Shown: piece after piece, positions 33,576 through 42,216 of the stretch
Layout of the letters: the number at the start of each line of letters is the position of its first letter
Position numbering within the stretch: the first letter of the stretch is position 1
Origin: an uncultured Bacteroidales bacterium
GTDB taxonomy: Bacteria > Bacteroidota > Bacteroidia > Bacteroidales > Bacteroidaceae
Length of the DNA stretch: 64,000 bases
Direction of reading: 5' to 3'
Assembly: GCA_902768125.1 (NCBI GenBank)
Contig: CACXKA010000013.1
Coordinates: 91,720-155,719 of the forward strand
Translations under genes and position numbers: made by a program
Notes under the pieces: model-generated
What the model saw: only the letters and a program-made list of their open reading frames with translations
Told to the model about the DNA's origin: nothing
Databases searched by the model: none

Positions 33576-35792
33576 ATGGGATTTATGAAGAAAATTTTTT
33601 CGATGTTGGTCTTGGCGGCGCTACTGTTGTGCGGCTGCAAACAAGATGTTCCGCTGACGTTTCAGGCGGGCACGTATGAGGTGACAACACAGGGTCATAA
33701 TGGCGATATCCGCCTGAGTATGACGTTCAGTGACTCGACAATCCTGGACATCCAGGTGCTGGAGCAGCATGAGACACCTCATATCGGTGACATCGTGTTC
33801 GACCAGATGATTCCACAGATCATCAAGGCTAATGGTGTCGGCGTGGATGCGATGACGGGTGCCACCATATCGTGCAATGCGCTGAAGACAGCTGTGGTGG
33901 AGGCTGCCAGCATGGCTAACGTGTCGGATGTTGAGCAATTCAGTACGACCGGTCTTCCGAAGGAGGAAAAGCAGCCCGTGGAGGGTACATGGGATGTCGT
34001 GATTGTGGGTGCCGGTGGTGCTGGTATGGCTGCGGCTGCCGAGGCTGCGCAACAGGGCAACACGGTGTTGGTGATAGAGAAGAATGCGGAGATAGGCGGC
34101 AACACCTTGGTGTCGGGTGGTATCTTCCAGAGCGTGATGCCATACTTGGTGTGGGATCCTGCCCATCCGGATGCCAAGACGGGTGTGGGCTACGATGGTC
34201 AGACCTACGACAAGGCGAAGTCGGGTCCTGGCTGTATCAAGGATCTTGAGACCATTCTTGGTTGGGACGAGAAGGCGTTTGATGCCGCTTACTATAAAAC
34301 ACACGCCTTTGAGCCGGGCAACATCGTGGAGTTGGCGCCTCATGGCGTACACAGCGAATATCTGCCTGTGCTTCAGGAGTTGAAGAAAGAGATTGCTGCC
34401 TATCTGGCGTGGGCTCAGCCGAAACTTGCGAGTGGTGTGCCTGAGACGGACCTGACGCTGTTCTCGACCAAGAACCTGCACATCTTCCAGACCTACTATG
34501 GTGGTTTGCGTCAGAGCGACGACAAGCAGGAGTGGGTGTATAGCGATGTGCGTATGGTGAGCCAGATGGTGGAGCAAGGACAGGATTTGAAGCCTTGGCT
34601 GGCCAATATGGGTGTCACGTTCCTCGAGCGGCAGATCATTATCGTGGGTGCCTTGTGGTTCCGCGGCAATAAGATGCTGGGTGCCGACATTGACACGGAT
34701 GGTGACGGAACGGCCGAGCACTACGACGGCAACTGGGGTGCCTACATCATGGCGCCTTACAACATCTTTGCCAAGGCAAACAAGGAAAACCGCATCCTGA
34801 AATCGACTACGGCTCGTGAACTCATCGAGGAGGGAGGTCGAGTGAAGGGTGTGAAGGCTGTGATGGACGATGGTACACCTGTGACGGCACATGCGCGTAA
34901 GGGTGTCATCGTTGCCACAGGTGGCTATGCTGCCAATATTCGCAAGGTGATTGACTCGAACCGCTATTGGAACAAGAAATACCTCACTACTCACATGGCT
35001 TCGACCAACCGCAGTTCGCTGCAGGGCGAAGGACTCGATATGGCAGAGAAGGTGGGAGCTTCATTGACGGGGATGGGCTGGACACAGCTGATGCCGCTGT
35101 CGTATATTGACTATGGTAATCTCGCCTTCGGCAGCGTGTCGGATGCCGTGTTCATCAGCGCTAAGACCGGTAAACGCTTTGTGGACGAATCGCTGGAGCG
35201 TGACGTCCTTTCGGCAAAGGCGTTCGAGAACGGCATCAACCTCTACGGCAAGCAGGGTGCCTACCTCTATATCGGAGGTGAGGAGACCACAGAACCGAAC
35301 GAGAAGCGTGGTGTGGATGTGCCTGGCAAGCAGTATGCACGTACACCGGCACAGCTGCCTGAGTTGTTGAAGACGCTGAAGATCAACGTCAGTGCTGACG
35401 CTATTCTGGAGACAATCCGCGACTACGATATGGCTGTGATGGACGGTCAGCAGCCTGCTGATGTCAGCAAGCGCTATGCCACCAACACCATCGGTAGGGT
35501 GGAGCGCCGCCCAGATGGCACTTATGACAAATCGACCTATTCGCTCGATTCGGCTATGCTCACCATCCGTCCGTTGGCACCAGCCACTCACCATACGATG
35601 GGCGGTCTCGTGGTGGATGAAAAGCGCCATGTGCTCGATGCCAGCGGCAAACCTATTCCTGGTCTCTATGCAGCAGGTGAGGTGACGGGTGGCATCCACG
35701 GTGGTAACCGACTGGGTGGTAATGCCCTCACTGAGATTCTGGTGTCTGGCCGCATCGCTGCCTCCAGCATCACGGAGGATGCAAAGAAATAA
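33576..35792 (+). CDS. FMN/FAD fumarate-reductase-type flavoprotein, lipoprotein
   Basis: 738 residues; a start three codons later (MKKIFSML, 33585) is equally possible. A lipobox (LAALLLCGC) is followed by an FMN-binding domain (about 30-115) with the flavinylation-type motif DAMTGATIS (91-99). A FAD_binding_2 domain then runs to the end (VIVGAGGAGMAAAAEAAQQG at about 140; AAGEVTGGIHGGNRLGGNAL near the C-terminus). This plan is that of periplasmic fumarate, urocanate or cinnamate reductases with a covalently bound FMN. As a lipoprotein it should act outside the inner membrane and take electrons from a quinol or flavin carrier. The substrate cannot be inferred; it stands alone with its own promoter. 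Confidence 0.88.
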   Translation: MGFMKKIFSMLVLAALLLCGCKQDVPLTFQAGTYEVTTQGHNGDIRLSMTFSDSTILDIQVLEQHETPHIGDIVFDQMIPQIIKANGVGVDAMTGATISCNALKTAVVEAASMANVSDVEQFSTTGLPKEEKQPVEGTWDVVIVGAGGAGMAAAAEAAQQGNTVLVIEKNAEIGGNTLVSGGIFQSVMPYLVWDPAHPDAKTGVGYDGQTYDKAKSGPGCIKDLETILGWDEKAFDAAYYKTHAFEPGNIVELAPHGVHSEYLPVLQELKKEIAAYLAWAQPKLASGVPETDLTLFSTKNLHIFQTYYGGLRQSDDKQEWVYSDVRMVSQMVEQGQDLKPWLANMGVTFLERQIIIVGALWFRGNKMLGADIDTDGDGTAEHYDGNWGAYIMAPYNIFAKANKENRILKSTTARELIEEGGRVKGVKAVMDDGTPVTAHARKGVIVATGGYAANIRKVIDSNRYWNKKYLTTHMASTNRSSLQGEGLDMAEKVGASLTGMGWTQLMPLSYIDYGNLAFGSVSDAVFISAKTGKRFVDESLERDVLSAKAFENGINLYGKQGAYLYIGGEETTEPNEKRGVDVPGKQYARTPAQLPELLKTLKINVSADAILETIRDYDMAVMDGQQPADVSKRYATNTIGRVERRPDGTYDKSTYSLDSAMLTIRPLAPATHHTMGGLVVDEKRHVLDASGKPIPGLYAAGEVTGGIHGGNRLGGNALTEILVSGRIAASSITEDAKK

Positions 35793-36190
35793 CCGAAAAG
35801 GAACAGGATGCAGCCCTGCTTGGAATGCAGTCATTTCTGTGTTGAACATGAAGGGGTCGAGCACCATTTCGAAGGAGTCGCCCAAATCACGCTTGCGCAA
35901 GTTTACTTTGAAATTCAGCATAAGCTTCTCTGGCTTGTTTCAACAAACGTTGTTCTTCTTCATCTGAGTGCCAACGGATGAATGACCGAACACCCCTGCC
36001 CACCACAGAGATGGGCGAACTTACTCTATTCAATGTCTTTTCTATCTTGTCTGCTTTTCTTTTCTATATTAACGATTGCAAATTACGTGAAAATCCACCA
36101 AACCACCAAACTTTCCTTAACTTTTTCATAAAGGCACAAAAAAGGCACAACATCATAGGAACTTTGCAAACTGGTGAAAAATACTCGTTA

Positions 36191-36240
36191 GATAACTCAA
36201 ATCATCCATCGAGTTATCTCGATCGATCCATCGAGATAAC
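36191..36240. repeat. Nested palindromes
   Basis: A perfect 11-bp inverted repeat (GTTATCTCGAT at 36213-36223, ATCGAGATAAC at 36230-36240, 6-nt loop) overlaps a second one (GATAACTC at 36191-36198 with GAGTTATC at 36211-36218). The three arms can therefore pair in alternative ways. Confidence 0.8.
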
Positions 36241-36310
36241 ACAAGTTTTTCAACCCCGTTCAAAAGACCCGATGTTTCGAGGGCAAAGAGGTGGCGGCAA
36301 AGCATCAAAG

Positions 36311-36370
36311 AGCCGACGGCAATCCAATGCTTTGCCGACGGCAAAAGGCAAGAGAGACGTCGGCTTTTTT
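36311..36370 (+). terminator. Terminator-like stem with T-run
   Basis: AGCCGACG (36311-36318) pairs with CGTCGGCT (36358-36365) and is followed by TTTTTT. The loop is long (39 nt) and contains GCCGACGGCAA, a second partial match. No gene of known function lies directly upstream. Confidence 0.4.
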
Positions 36371-36468
36371 GAAAAGGGGTTGTGGCTGTGACAATTGTGA
36401 CAGATTGGAGAAAAAGAATCTCCAGAGCCGATTTCTTTAAAAACAGCTATATGCCTTTCTATGCCCGA

Positions 36469-36530
36469 TTAGTGGGGTGTTGTGTGCAAACTTAGTGGGG
36501 CATTGTCCTTGCTATCACTGGGGCATTGTC
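36469..36530. repeat. Three direct repeats of TTAGTGGGGCATTGTC
   Basis: Copies at 36469-36484 (two changes), 36492-36507 and 36517-36530 (shortened), about 23-25 bp apart. Confidence 0.7.
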
Positions 36531-36591
36531 AGCACGATACCGTTTCGGGGCAAAATATAGCTGTAAAAATGAGGTGAGAAGATATCTCAAG

Positions 36592-36677
36592 TTTTTTAAC
36601 CCGTTCAATAACGCAAGGTTATTTCTCAGCAAAGGTGGGTTATTTGGCGATAATGGCAGGTTATTGGAGGAATAGTT
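36592..36677. repeat. Phased TTATT array related to 29979-30066
   Basis: Units AACGCAAGGTTATT, AAAGGTGGGTTATT and AATGGCAGGTTATTGGAGGA spaced about 20-24 bp. The last shares GGCAGG(G)TTATTGGAGGA with the array beside folA. Confidence 0.6.
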
Positions 36678-36717
36678 CTCACGACAGTCTCAAATCTCAG
36701 TCTCAATTAGAAAACTG

Positions 36718-38517
36718 TTAGTCGGTATTGTGATCGAGAGTTTGGGCGAGTTTGTCTATGTTGAGACTGCGTGCAGAGGCGTCGACAATGTCTTTATAGA
36801 CGCCGCCTTTCTGGTAGAGCTCGTCAGGGTTTCCAGATTGTTCCACACGTCCGTCCTTGAGGGCATAGACCATGTCGGAGTCGATGATTTGGCTGATGCT
36901 GTGGCTGATGATAATGACGGTACGGTCGCGCTTGATGGCGTCGATGGATGCTTTGATTTGTTCTGTGGCGACAGCATCGAGACTGGCGGTGGGTTCGTCG
37001 AGGAAGATGATGGGGGGATTCTTGAGGAACATGCGAGCGATGGCGATGCGCTGTTGCTGACCACCAGAGAGGGCTGTGGCTTGGCTCTGCATCCCCTTGG
37101 GCAACTTCATCACCTGATCGTAGATGTAGGCTTTCTTGGCTGCTTCAATCACTTCATCTTCAGTAGCTTCAGTTTTGCCATAACGGATGTTCTCTTCGAT
37201 GGTTCCCTCGAAGATGTGGTTCTTCTGAAGGACGAGTCCGATGTGGTCGCGCAGGAACTGGGTGTCGTAGTCACGCAGGTCAACGCCATCCAGCAGGATG
37301 CTGCCGCAGTCGGGTTCGTAGAACTTGTCCAAGAGGTTGACGATGGTGGATTTGCCGGCACCTGAGAGTCCGACAAGGGCGGTGATTTCGCCGCTCTTGA
37401 TGGTCATGTTGATGTCGTGGAGTGCCTTGGTGCCGTTCGGGTAGGTGAAATCGACGCCACGCATCTCAAACTCGCCTTTCACCTGCTCGGGACGATAAGC
37501 GCCCGTTGGCTCTTTCTCGTCTTTGGCATCGAGGATGTCGAAGAAGCCTTCAGCATAGATGAGGGCATCGTTGAGGGAGTCGAAGATGAACTGCAACTGG
37601 GTGATGGGGGCTGTGACGTTGGCGAAGAGCATGACGTGGTACATGATCTTACCGATGCTCATGCCTGGATATTCGATGAGGACGAGGTAGGCGGTGAGGA
37701 TGATGATGAGCACGGTGCCGACTTGCTGCACGAGGCTCTTCATGCCGTCGAATCGGAAGGAGGTCTTGCGGACGAGCATCTGATTGTCGGTGAACTGCGT
37801 CTGGATGTCCCATTGTTTCTGACTCTCGATGTTCTCGCGGTTGAAGGACTTGATGACGTTCATGCTCTCGATGATGCTCACCAATCCTGAACTCTTCGAC
37901 TCGCGGAAATGCCGCATGTTGGAACGCCAACCCTTCAGACGACGTGCCTGGGCGAGGGCGAGCCAGATGTAGATGGGCACGATGAGCAGGGCAGTGAGTC
38001 CCACATAGACATTGGCGGAGAACATGAGGATGAGTGCCAAGAGGGCACTGGTGAGCATGGGCAGCAAGTTGATGAAGACGTTCTGCACAGTGGCAGAGAG
38101 GGAACTGACGCCCTGGTCGATGCGGGTTTGCAAACGCCCTGTCTCATTGCCCGAACGGGAGAAGAACGCCATGCGGTAGCTGAGAATCCTATCCACGACG
38201 GCTTGGGAGAGGTCTTTGCTCACGAAGATGCGCATTCGTTCGCCGAAGTAGTTCTGGGCATAGCGGATGATGGCTGCCAGCACTTCCTTGCCCAGCAGGA
38301 CGATGCTGATGATGGTGAGGATGTTGGCTGCCTTGCTCCACTCGAAGCCTTCAGGCACGACGAGGGCGTTGATGGCATCGACGGTGCGGTCGAGCACGAT
38401 GGCGTTCACCTGTGCGATGAGTGAACCGATGAGGGTGAGCAACAGGGTGGCGACCACCAGCCACTTGTAGGGACGAACGTAGGGCGCAAGCTTGCGCATG
38501 AGTTGGATGAGATTCAT
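36718..38517 (-). CDS. ABC transporter, fused membrane and ATPase domains (MdlB/MsbA-like exporter)
   Basis: 599 residues from MNLIQLMRKLAPYVRPYKWL; the frame to 38565 crosses the promoter. Six-helix exporter domain (about 1-320) followed by an ATPase domain (Walker A GLSGAGKST, signature LSGGQQQRIAIAR, Walker B IIFLDEPTASLD, switch IIISHS). It is a type IV half-transporter working as a homodimer or heterodimer; MsbA-like lipid flippases and multidrug exporters share this plan. Single-gene unit with its own promoter. Confidence 0.92.
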   Translation of the reverse strand: MNLIQLMRKLAPYVRPYKWLVVATLLLTLIGSLIAQVNAIVLDRTVDAINALVVPEGFEWSKAANILTIISIVLLGKEVLAAIIRYAQNYFGERMRIFVSKDLSQAVVDRILSYRMAFFSRSGNETGRLQTRIDQGVSSLSATVQNVFINLLPMLTSALLALILMFSANVYVGLTALLIVPIYIWLALAQARRLKGWRSNMRHFRESKSSGLVSIIESMNVIKSFNRENIESQKQWDIQTQFTDNQMLVRKTSFRFDGMKSLVQQVGTVLIIILTAYLVLIEYPGMSIGKIMYHVMLFANVTAPITQLQFIFDSLNDALIYAEGFFDILDAKDEKEPTGAYRPEQVKGEFEMRGVDFTYPNGTKALHDINMTIKSGEITALVGLSGAGKSTIVNLLDKFYEPDCGSILLDGVDLRDYDTQFLRDHIGLVLQKNHIFEGTIEENIRYGKTEATEDEVIEAAKKAYIYDQVMKLPKGMQSQATALSGGQQQRIAIARMFLKNPPIIFLDEPTASLDAVATEQIKASIDAIKRDRTVIIISHSISQIIDSDMVYALKDGRVEQSGNPDELYQKGGVYKDIVDASARSLNIDKLAQTLDHNTD

Positions 38518-38554
38518 CGACGTGTATTTTGTGAGCGGGTTATATATCTGTGTG

Positions 38555-38562
38555 CAAATATA
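38555..38562 (-). promoter_or_regulatory. Bacteroidetes -7 element for the ABC exporter
   Basis: TATATTTG on the minus strand, 37 bases before the ATG at 38517. Confidence 0.55.
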
Positions 38563-38563
38563 C

Positions 38564-38603
38564 AAAAAAAGAGCGACTCACGGGGTGTGGGTCGCTCTTT
38601 TTA
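38564..38603 (-). terminator. Rho-independent terminator of the exb operon
   Basis: On the minus strand AAAGAGCGAC pairs with GTCGCTCTTT around a short GC-rich loop and is followed by a run of seven Ts. Confidence 0.9.
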
Positions 38604-38618
38604 TGATGATTTGTTGGA

Positions 38619-39086
38619 TTAATTCTGCTGTTTGTTAGCCGAGTACATCATCTTGAGGGCGTATGCCTTACGCAGCACCTGCTTCACATCGGTGATGATA
38701 CCCATTGGAGTGTTGTGGTCTGCCTTGACTGAAACAGTGTAGAACGGCTTGTCTGCTTCTGCCAATTCACCACGCTCTTCCATCACGAAGTCGTAAACCT
38801 GATTAGCCTCGCAAATTCTGTCGTTCAGCTGGATACGATGTGACGTACCATACTGACCTTTCAGCTGCTCAGTGGGCTGACCAATGTAGATGAAAGATGT
38901 ACTGGACTTACGAGCCAATTTCTCAAGCTGAGTACCGACTGGCTTCTCGAACCTCACCTGGAGTGTCACCTCACGCATGGTGGTAACCATCATGAAGAAG
39001 AACAGGATGGTGAAGATCAAGTCAGGAAGAGATGAGGTGTTCATCTCAGGCATTTCTCTGCCTCCGCCTTTGTTAAATCTGCTCAT
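38619..39086 (-). CDS. exbD: ExbD-type proton-channel subunit (second copy)
   Basis: 155 residues with one membrane helix near 18-40 (MNTSSLPDLIFTILFFFMMV; the Asp of LPDL is the proton-site residue) and a periplasmic ExbD domain. It is the second of two adjacent, diverged ExbD genes; the start is two bases after the first. With ExbB it forms the proton-driven motor that energises TonB. Confidence 0.92.
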   Translation of the reverse strand: MSRFNKGGGREMPEMNTSSLPDLIFTILFFFMMVTTMREVTLQVRFEKPVGTQLEKLARKSSTSFIYIGQPTEQLKGQYGTSHRIQLNDRICEANQVYDFVMEERGELAEADKPFYTVSVKADHNTPMGIITDVKQVLRKAYALKMMYSANKQQN

Positions 39087-39088
39087 AA

Positions 39089-39679
39089 TTATTGTCCTCC
39101 ATATTTCTTAGGTTCAGCCTCAGATATCTTCTGTGGATACACCTCGCGGATGGCTTTCTGCTGGTCAGCGGTCAGGAACTCGTACTTATAGCCAAACTCT
39201 TCTTTGGCCAACTCGTCACGAAGTTCGTTGTAAGCCGATACCAATGCATCCTGCACAGCGAAATAAACTCCATAGGAAGTACCGCGGTCTGTCTGAACTG
39301 AGATGACGTGGTTTTCTGTCACCATCATCGTCTTGTTGCCAAGTCCCTTGATTTTCTTAGGCTTGAGCTCAGGCAGATTAGGCTTGTTATCCGCATTCTT
39401 GATAAACTCTTTAGCTCTCTCCTTCACATCCGCAAGCGAAGCGTAGTCATCGCCTATGAGGAGGTAGTTGTCCTTGTTGATACGAATGTTCAAGATGTTA
39501 CGTTCTTTCACCTTGATTTCGTTGTTCAGCTGGTCATCCTCAGGTGGCTTTGGTAGTGTACGTGCCAGACCCTGGTCGGTGTCCATTGATGTTGTCACAA
39601 GGAAGAAGATGAGCAACATGAATGAGATGTCGGCTGTAGAACTGGTGTTCAGTCCTGGCATTTTTCTTTTCTTTCCCAT
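39089..39679 (-). CDS. exbD: ExbD-type proton-channel subunit (first copy)
   Basis: 196 residues; membrane helix with the key Asp in LNTSSTADISFMLLIFFLV, then a longer periplasmic domain than its neighbour. Two different ExbD genes per operon are common in Bacteroidetes and may form a heterodimer in the ExbB pore. Confidence 0.92.
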   Translation of the reverse strand: MGKKRKMPGLNTSSTADISFMLLIFFLVTTSMDTDQGLARTLPKPPEDDQLNNEIKVKERNILNIRINKDNYLLIGDDYASLADVKERAKEFIKNADNKPNLPELKPKKIKGLGNKTMMVTENHVISVQTDRGTSYGVYFAVQDALVSAYNELRDELAKEEFGYKYEFLTADQQKAIREVYPQKISEAEPKKYGGQ

Positions 39680-39704
39680 GTTATTTGCTCTGAGTTAAAG
39701 GGTT

Positions 39705-40217
39705 TTACTTCTTACTGGTAATCATACTATAGGCAGTAACAATGATTGTCACAATCGTCAGAACGAGAATGGCAATGATTGATGTGTCTGTCAAAATGAT
39801 GTCGGAAGGAATGTTCCAGTCCTTACCATTGATGAGGAGCACCTCGTCCTTGTTGGCGAAACCAACGATGAGACCTGCTACCACACCAACGATGAGGGTG
39901 CCCCATCCAATGAGACCAGCCTTGCTTGCCATACCAACATCTTCGTGCTTAGACTTGTTGGAGCCGTTCACATAGCCATAAATCACAGCACCGATGGTGA
40001 TGATGATGGTGGCGAAGATGAGGATGTAAGTCCAGATAAGCAGGAGGTCTGTCATCTGTGGATTTACTTGTTTAGGATCTTCTTCGTAAGGTGTATCGTA
40101 ACCCACGAGCAGGAAGAGCGCCATGACCACGATTGAGATGCCGATAAGGCTCCACAACACAATCTTGGCGATTTTCTCCACCTTGTCCTGTGCGCTTATT
40201 ACTTGTACTTTATCCAT
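39705..40217 (-). CDS. Membrane protein of the exb operon, function unknown
   Basis: 170 residues with four likely membrane helices (IVLWSLIGISIVVMALFLLVG; LIWTYILIFATIIITIGAVIYGYV; GLIGWGTLIVGVVAGLIVGF; TSIIAILVLTIVTIIVTAYSMI). No named domain recognised. It lies between exbB and exbD, a place where Bacteroidales usually keep a small membrane protein, so it is probably an accessory subunit of the TonB motor. Confidence 0.75.
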   Translation of the reverse strand: MDKVQVISAQDKVEKIAKIVLWSLIGISIVVMALFLLVGYDTPYEEDPKQVNPQMTDLLLIWTYILIFATIIITIGAVIYGYVNGSNKSKHEDVGMASKAGLIGWGTLIVGVVAGLIVGFANKDEVLLINGKDWNIPSDIILTDTSIIAILVLTIVTIIVTAYSMITSKK

Positions 40218-40301
40218 TTTATTTCTCCTTAATTAAAATAGTTAATGACTAATTTGAAGAGATTAAGACATGTTTCGGATGTATAGTTCCGAAGTCCTTA
40301 A

Positions 40302-41123
40302 TTACTTCTTGTTGTTGTACTTGGCAACGATGTCAAGGAGAGAAATGGTAGAGTCTTCCATCTTAGCGGTAAGACCTTCAATTTCAGCAAGGATATAGTT
40401 GTAGAAAATCTGAAGAATAAGGGCAACGACGATACCGAAGATAGTAGTCAAAAGGGCCACCTTCATACCACCTGCAACGACTGTTGGAGAGATGTCACCT
40501 GCAGCCTGGATGTCGTCGAATGCCTTCACCATACCGATCACAGTTCCCAAGAATCCGAGAGATGGAGCCATACCGATGAAGAGGGTGATCCAAGAGCAAC
40601 CGCTTTCGAGCTTAGAAGCCTGAACTGCGCCGTAAGCAACAACTGACTTCTCCACTGCGTCTGCACCATCATCCATGCGAGTGAGACCCTGATAGAAGAT
40701 AGAAGCGATAGGACCACGAGTGTCGCGTGCGATAGCCTTTGCACCTTCGAGGTCATTCTTGTTAATCAGTGCATTCTCAACGTCCTCGATGAGTTTCACT
40801 GTGTTCACCTTAGAGAGTGCGAGGTAGATGATACGCTCGATACAGAAAGCAAGACCGATGATCAAAGCGATGGCTACGAGTGCCATGAAGCCTGCAGAAC
40901 CCTCGATGAACTTAGTCTTGATGTCCTTGTACATACCAGTCTCGACTGGCTCAGACTCGACTGGCTCTTCGTCCACAACGGGAGCGGCTGCTGTGTCAAC
41001 GGCAGCAGAATCTACCTGCTCAGTTGCTGCAGTGTCTGCACTTTCGTCCTGAGCTGAAGCGGTTTGTGTCATACCAAATGTAAACACACCCATCAATGCA
41101 ATGATTGCAAAAATTTTTTTCAT
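40302..41123 (-). CDS. exbB: ExbB/TolQ-family proton-channel protein
   Basis: 273 residues. Signal peptide (MKKIFAIIALMGVFTFGMTQTASA) and an acidic Glu/Ala/Val linker, then three helices of the MotA/TolQ/ExbB family (VAIALIIGLAFCIERIIYL; LFIGMAPSLGFLGTVIGMVKAF; VALLTTIFGIVVALILQIFYNYI). The extra N-terminal signal and acidic tail are typical of Bacteroidetes ExbB. First gene of the exbB-membrane protein-exbD-exbD operon. Confidence 0.94.
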   Translation of the reverse strand: MKKIFAIIALMGVFTFGMTQTASAQDESADTAATEQVDSAAVDTAAAPVVDEEPVESEPVETGMYKDIKTKFIEGSAGFMALVAIALIIGLAFCIERIIYLALSKVNTVKLIEDVENALINKNDLEGAKAIARDTRGPIASIFYQGLTRMDDGADAVEKSVVAYGAVQASKLESGCSWITLFIGMAPSLGFLGTVIGMVKAFDDIQAAGDISPTVVAGGMKVALLTTIFGIVVALILQIFYNYILAEIEGLTAKMEDSTISLLDIVAKYNNKK

Positions 41124-41192
41124 TGTCTTGAAATTTTAAGATTAATAACTTATTTAATTTTGTTTGTTTGTTTCTGGTAAAGTTGTATTGTG

Positions 41193-41280
41193 CGGAGAGA
41201 CGGGGATTCGAACCCCGGATACGCTTTTGACGTATACACGCTTTCCAGGCGTGCCTCTTCAGCCACTCGAGCATCTCTCC
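41193..41280 (-). tRNA. tRNA-Ser (anticodon GGA)
   Basis: 88 nt class II tRNA. Acceptor GGAGAGA/TCTCTCC with discriminator G; anticodon stem CACGC/GCGTG around loop CTGGAAA; a long variable arm (ATACG/CGTAT); T-arm CGGGGTTCGAATCCCCG. CCA is not encoded. It reads UCC and UCU codons. Confidence 0.97.
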
Positions 41281-41426
41281 TTCTTATCCTCCATTTTGGT
41301 GGCGTTGCAAGGTGATGAAACCTCGCTTTTTGGGTGTTTCTCCCGTCGAAACGGATGGGCAACCCATAATTCGGGACAAAAATAATGATTTTTTTTCTAT
41401 CAATAATTGTAATTGAGCGGAAACTT

Positions 41427-42215
41427 TTAATTTTTATCGAAAAAAGTTACTTTTTTGAATACTTTGAGCGCATTTTTGGTGGTTTGATGCACAATGTTGT
41501 CAAAATCGGTGTTGTAAATCTCTGCCAGTTTCTCTGCCACACTTCGGACGTACGCACTTTCGTTCCTTTTGCCCCGATTTGGCACTGGCGCCATGTAGGG
41601 AGAATCGGTTTCCAACACAATTCTGGATAGCGGAACAGCATTTTGCACTACCTCCCTCAAGGTGGATTTCTTGAAAGTGAGCACCCCACCGATGCCTAAC
41701 ATAAAGTTAGGGAAGGTGAGCAGGTCTCGTGCCTCCTCTTCCGTACCCGTGAAACAATGGAACACACCACTGAGGTTGCTGGCTCGATGCCGCTCCATCA
41801 CTTCCATCAGTTCTTGATGAGCACTTCGCGAGTGAATCATCAGAGGAAGCCCATACTTCTCTGCCCATTGTATCTGATGCTCAAAAACCTCCATCTGTTC
41901 TTGCTTGTAGGTGGCATCCCAGTAGAAGTCAAGTCCGACTTCCCCAACGGCGATCGTCGATTCATCGATCATCCGTTCCAGTTGGTCAAGGGCTTGGTGA
42001 TAGTCTTCGTCCATGATGTTCTCTGGATGAAGCCCAATCATGGGGTAGAGGTAGTTGGGATGGGCTTGACAGACATCGAACAGATGGGGCGTGTCTTTCA
42101 GGCAGATGCCTGGCACAAAGATTTTCTCCACACCTGCATCCTTTGCCCTTTGGATCACCGCCTCAAGGTCGTCGGCAAACTCTGGTCCGTCAATATGTGC
42201 GTGTGTGTCTATCAT
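41427..42215 (-). CDS. tatD: TatD-family metal-dependent deoxyribonuclease
   Basis: 262 residues. Metal-site motifs: IDTHAHID at the start, AVGEVGLDFYWD, LMIHSRSAHQE, GVFHCFTGTEEEA and VLETDSPYMAPVP. The family degrades DNA 3' ends and is linked to DNA repair and protein quality control. The start is one base from the end of the prenyl synthase gene, so they are co-transcribed. The last codons form an AAAAAAGTNNACTTTTTT-like palindrome that may help stop transcription. Confidence 0.93.
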   Translation of the reverse strand: MIDTHAHIDGPEFADDLEAVIQRAKDAGVEKIFVPGICLKDTPHLFDVCQAHPNYLYPMIGLHPENIMDEDYHQALDQLERMIDESTIAVGEVGLDFYWDATYKQEQMEVFEHQIQWAEKYGLPLMIHSRSAHQELMEVMERHRASNLSGVFHCFTGTEEEARDLLTFPNFMLGIGGVLTFKKSTLREVVQNAVPLSRIVLETDSPYMAPVPNRGKRNESAYVRSVAEKLAEIYNTDFDNIVHQTTKNALKVFKKVTFFDKN

Positions 42216-42216
42216 C

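Larger units (their letters stand above)
35793..36717. other. Gene-poor, repeat-rich gap
   Basis: No convincing complete gene. Minus-strand reading of 35800-35960 gives MLNFKVNLRKRDLGDSFEMV with an overlapping EEEQRLLKQAREAYAEFQ frame, which may be a dead gene end. The rest holds nested palindromes, a terminator-like stem, a threefold direct repeat and a TTATT array, listed separately. Confidence 0.5.

Noticed and set aside
33621-34994. 457-codon minus-strand frame
   Set aside because: It lies fully antisense to the flavoprotein gene, is His/Leu/Arg-rich in the manner of a shadow frame, and has no domain.
35978-36391. 137-codon plus-strand frame in the repeat-rich gap
   Set aside because: It crosses nested palindromes and a terminator-like stem, has low-complexity content and no recognisable domain or promoter.
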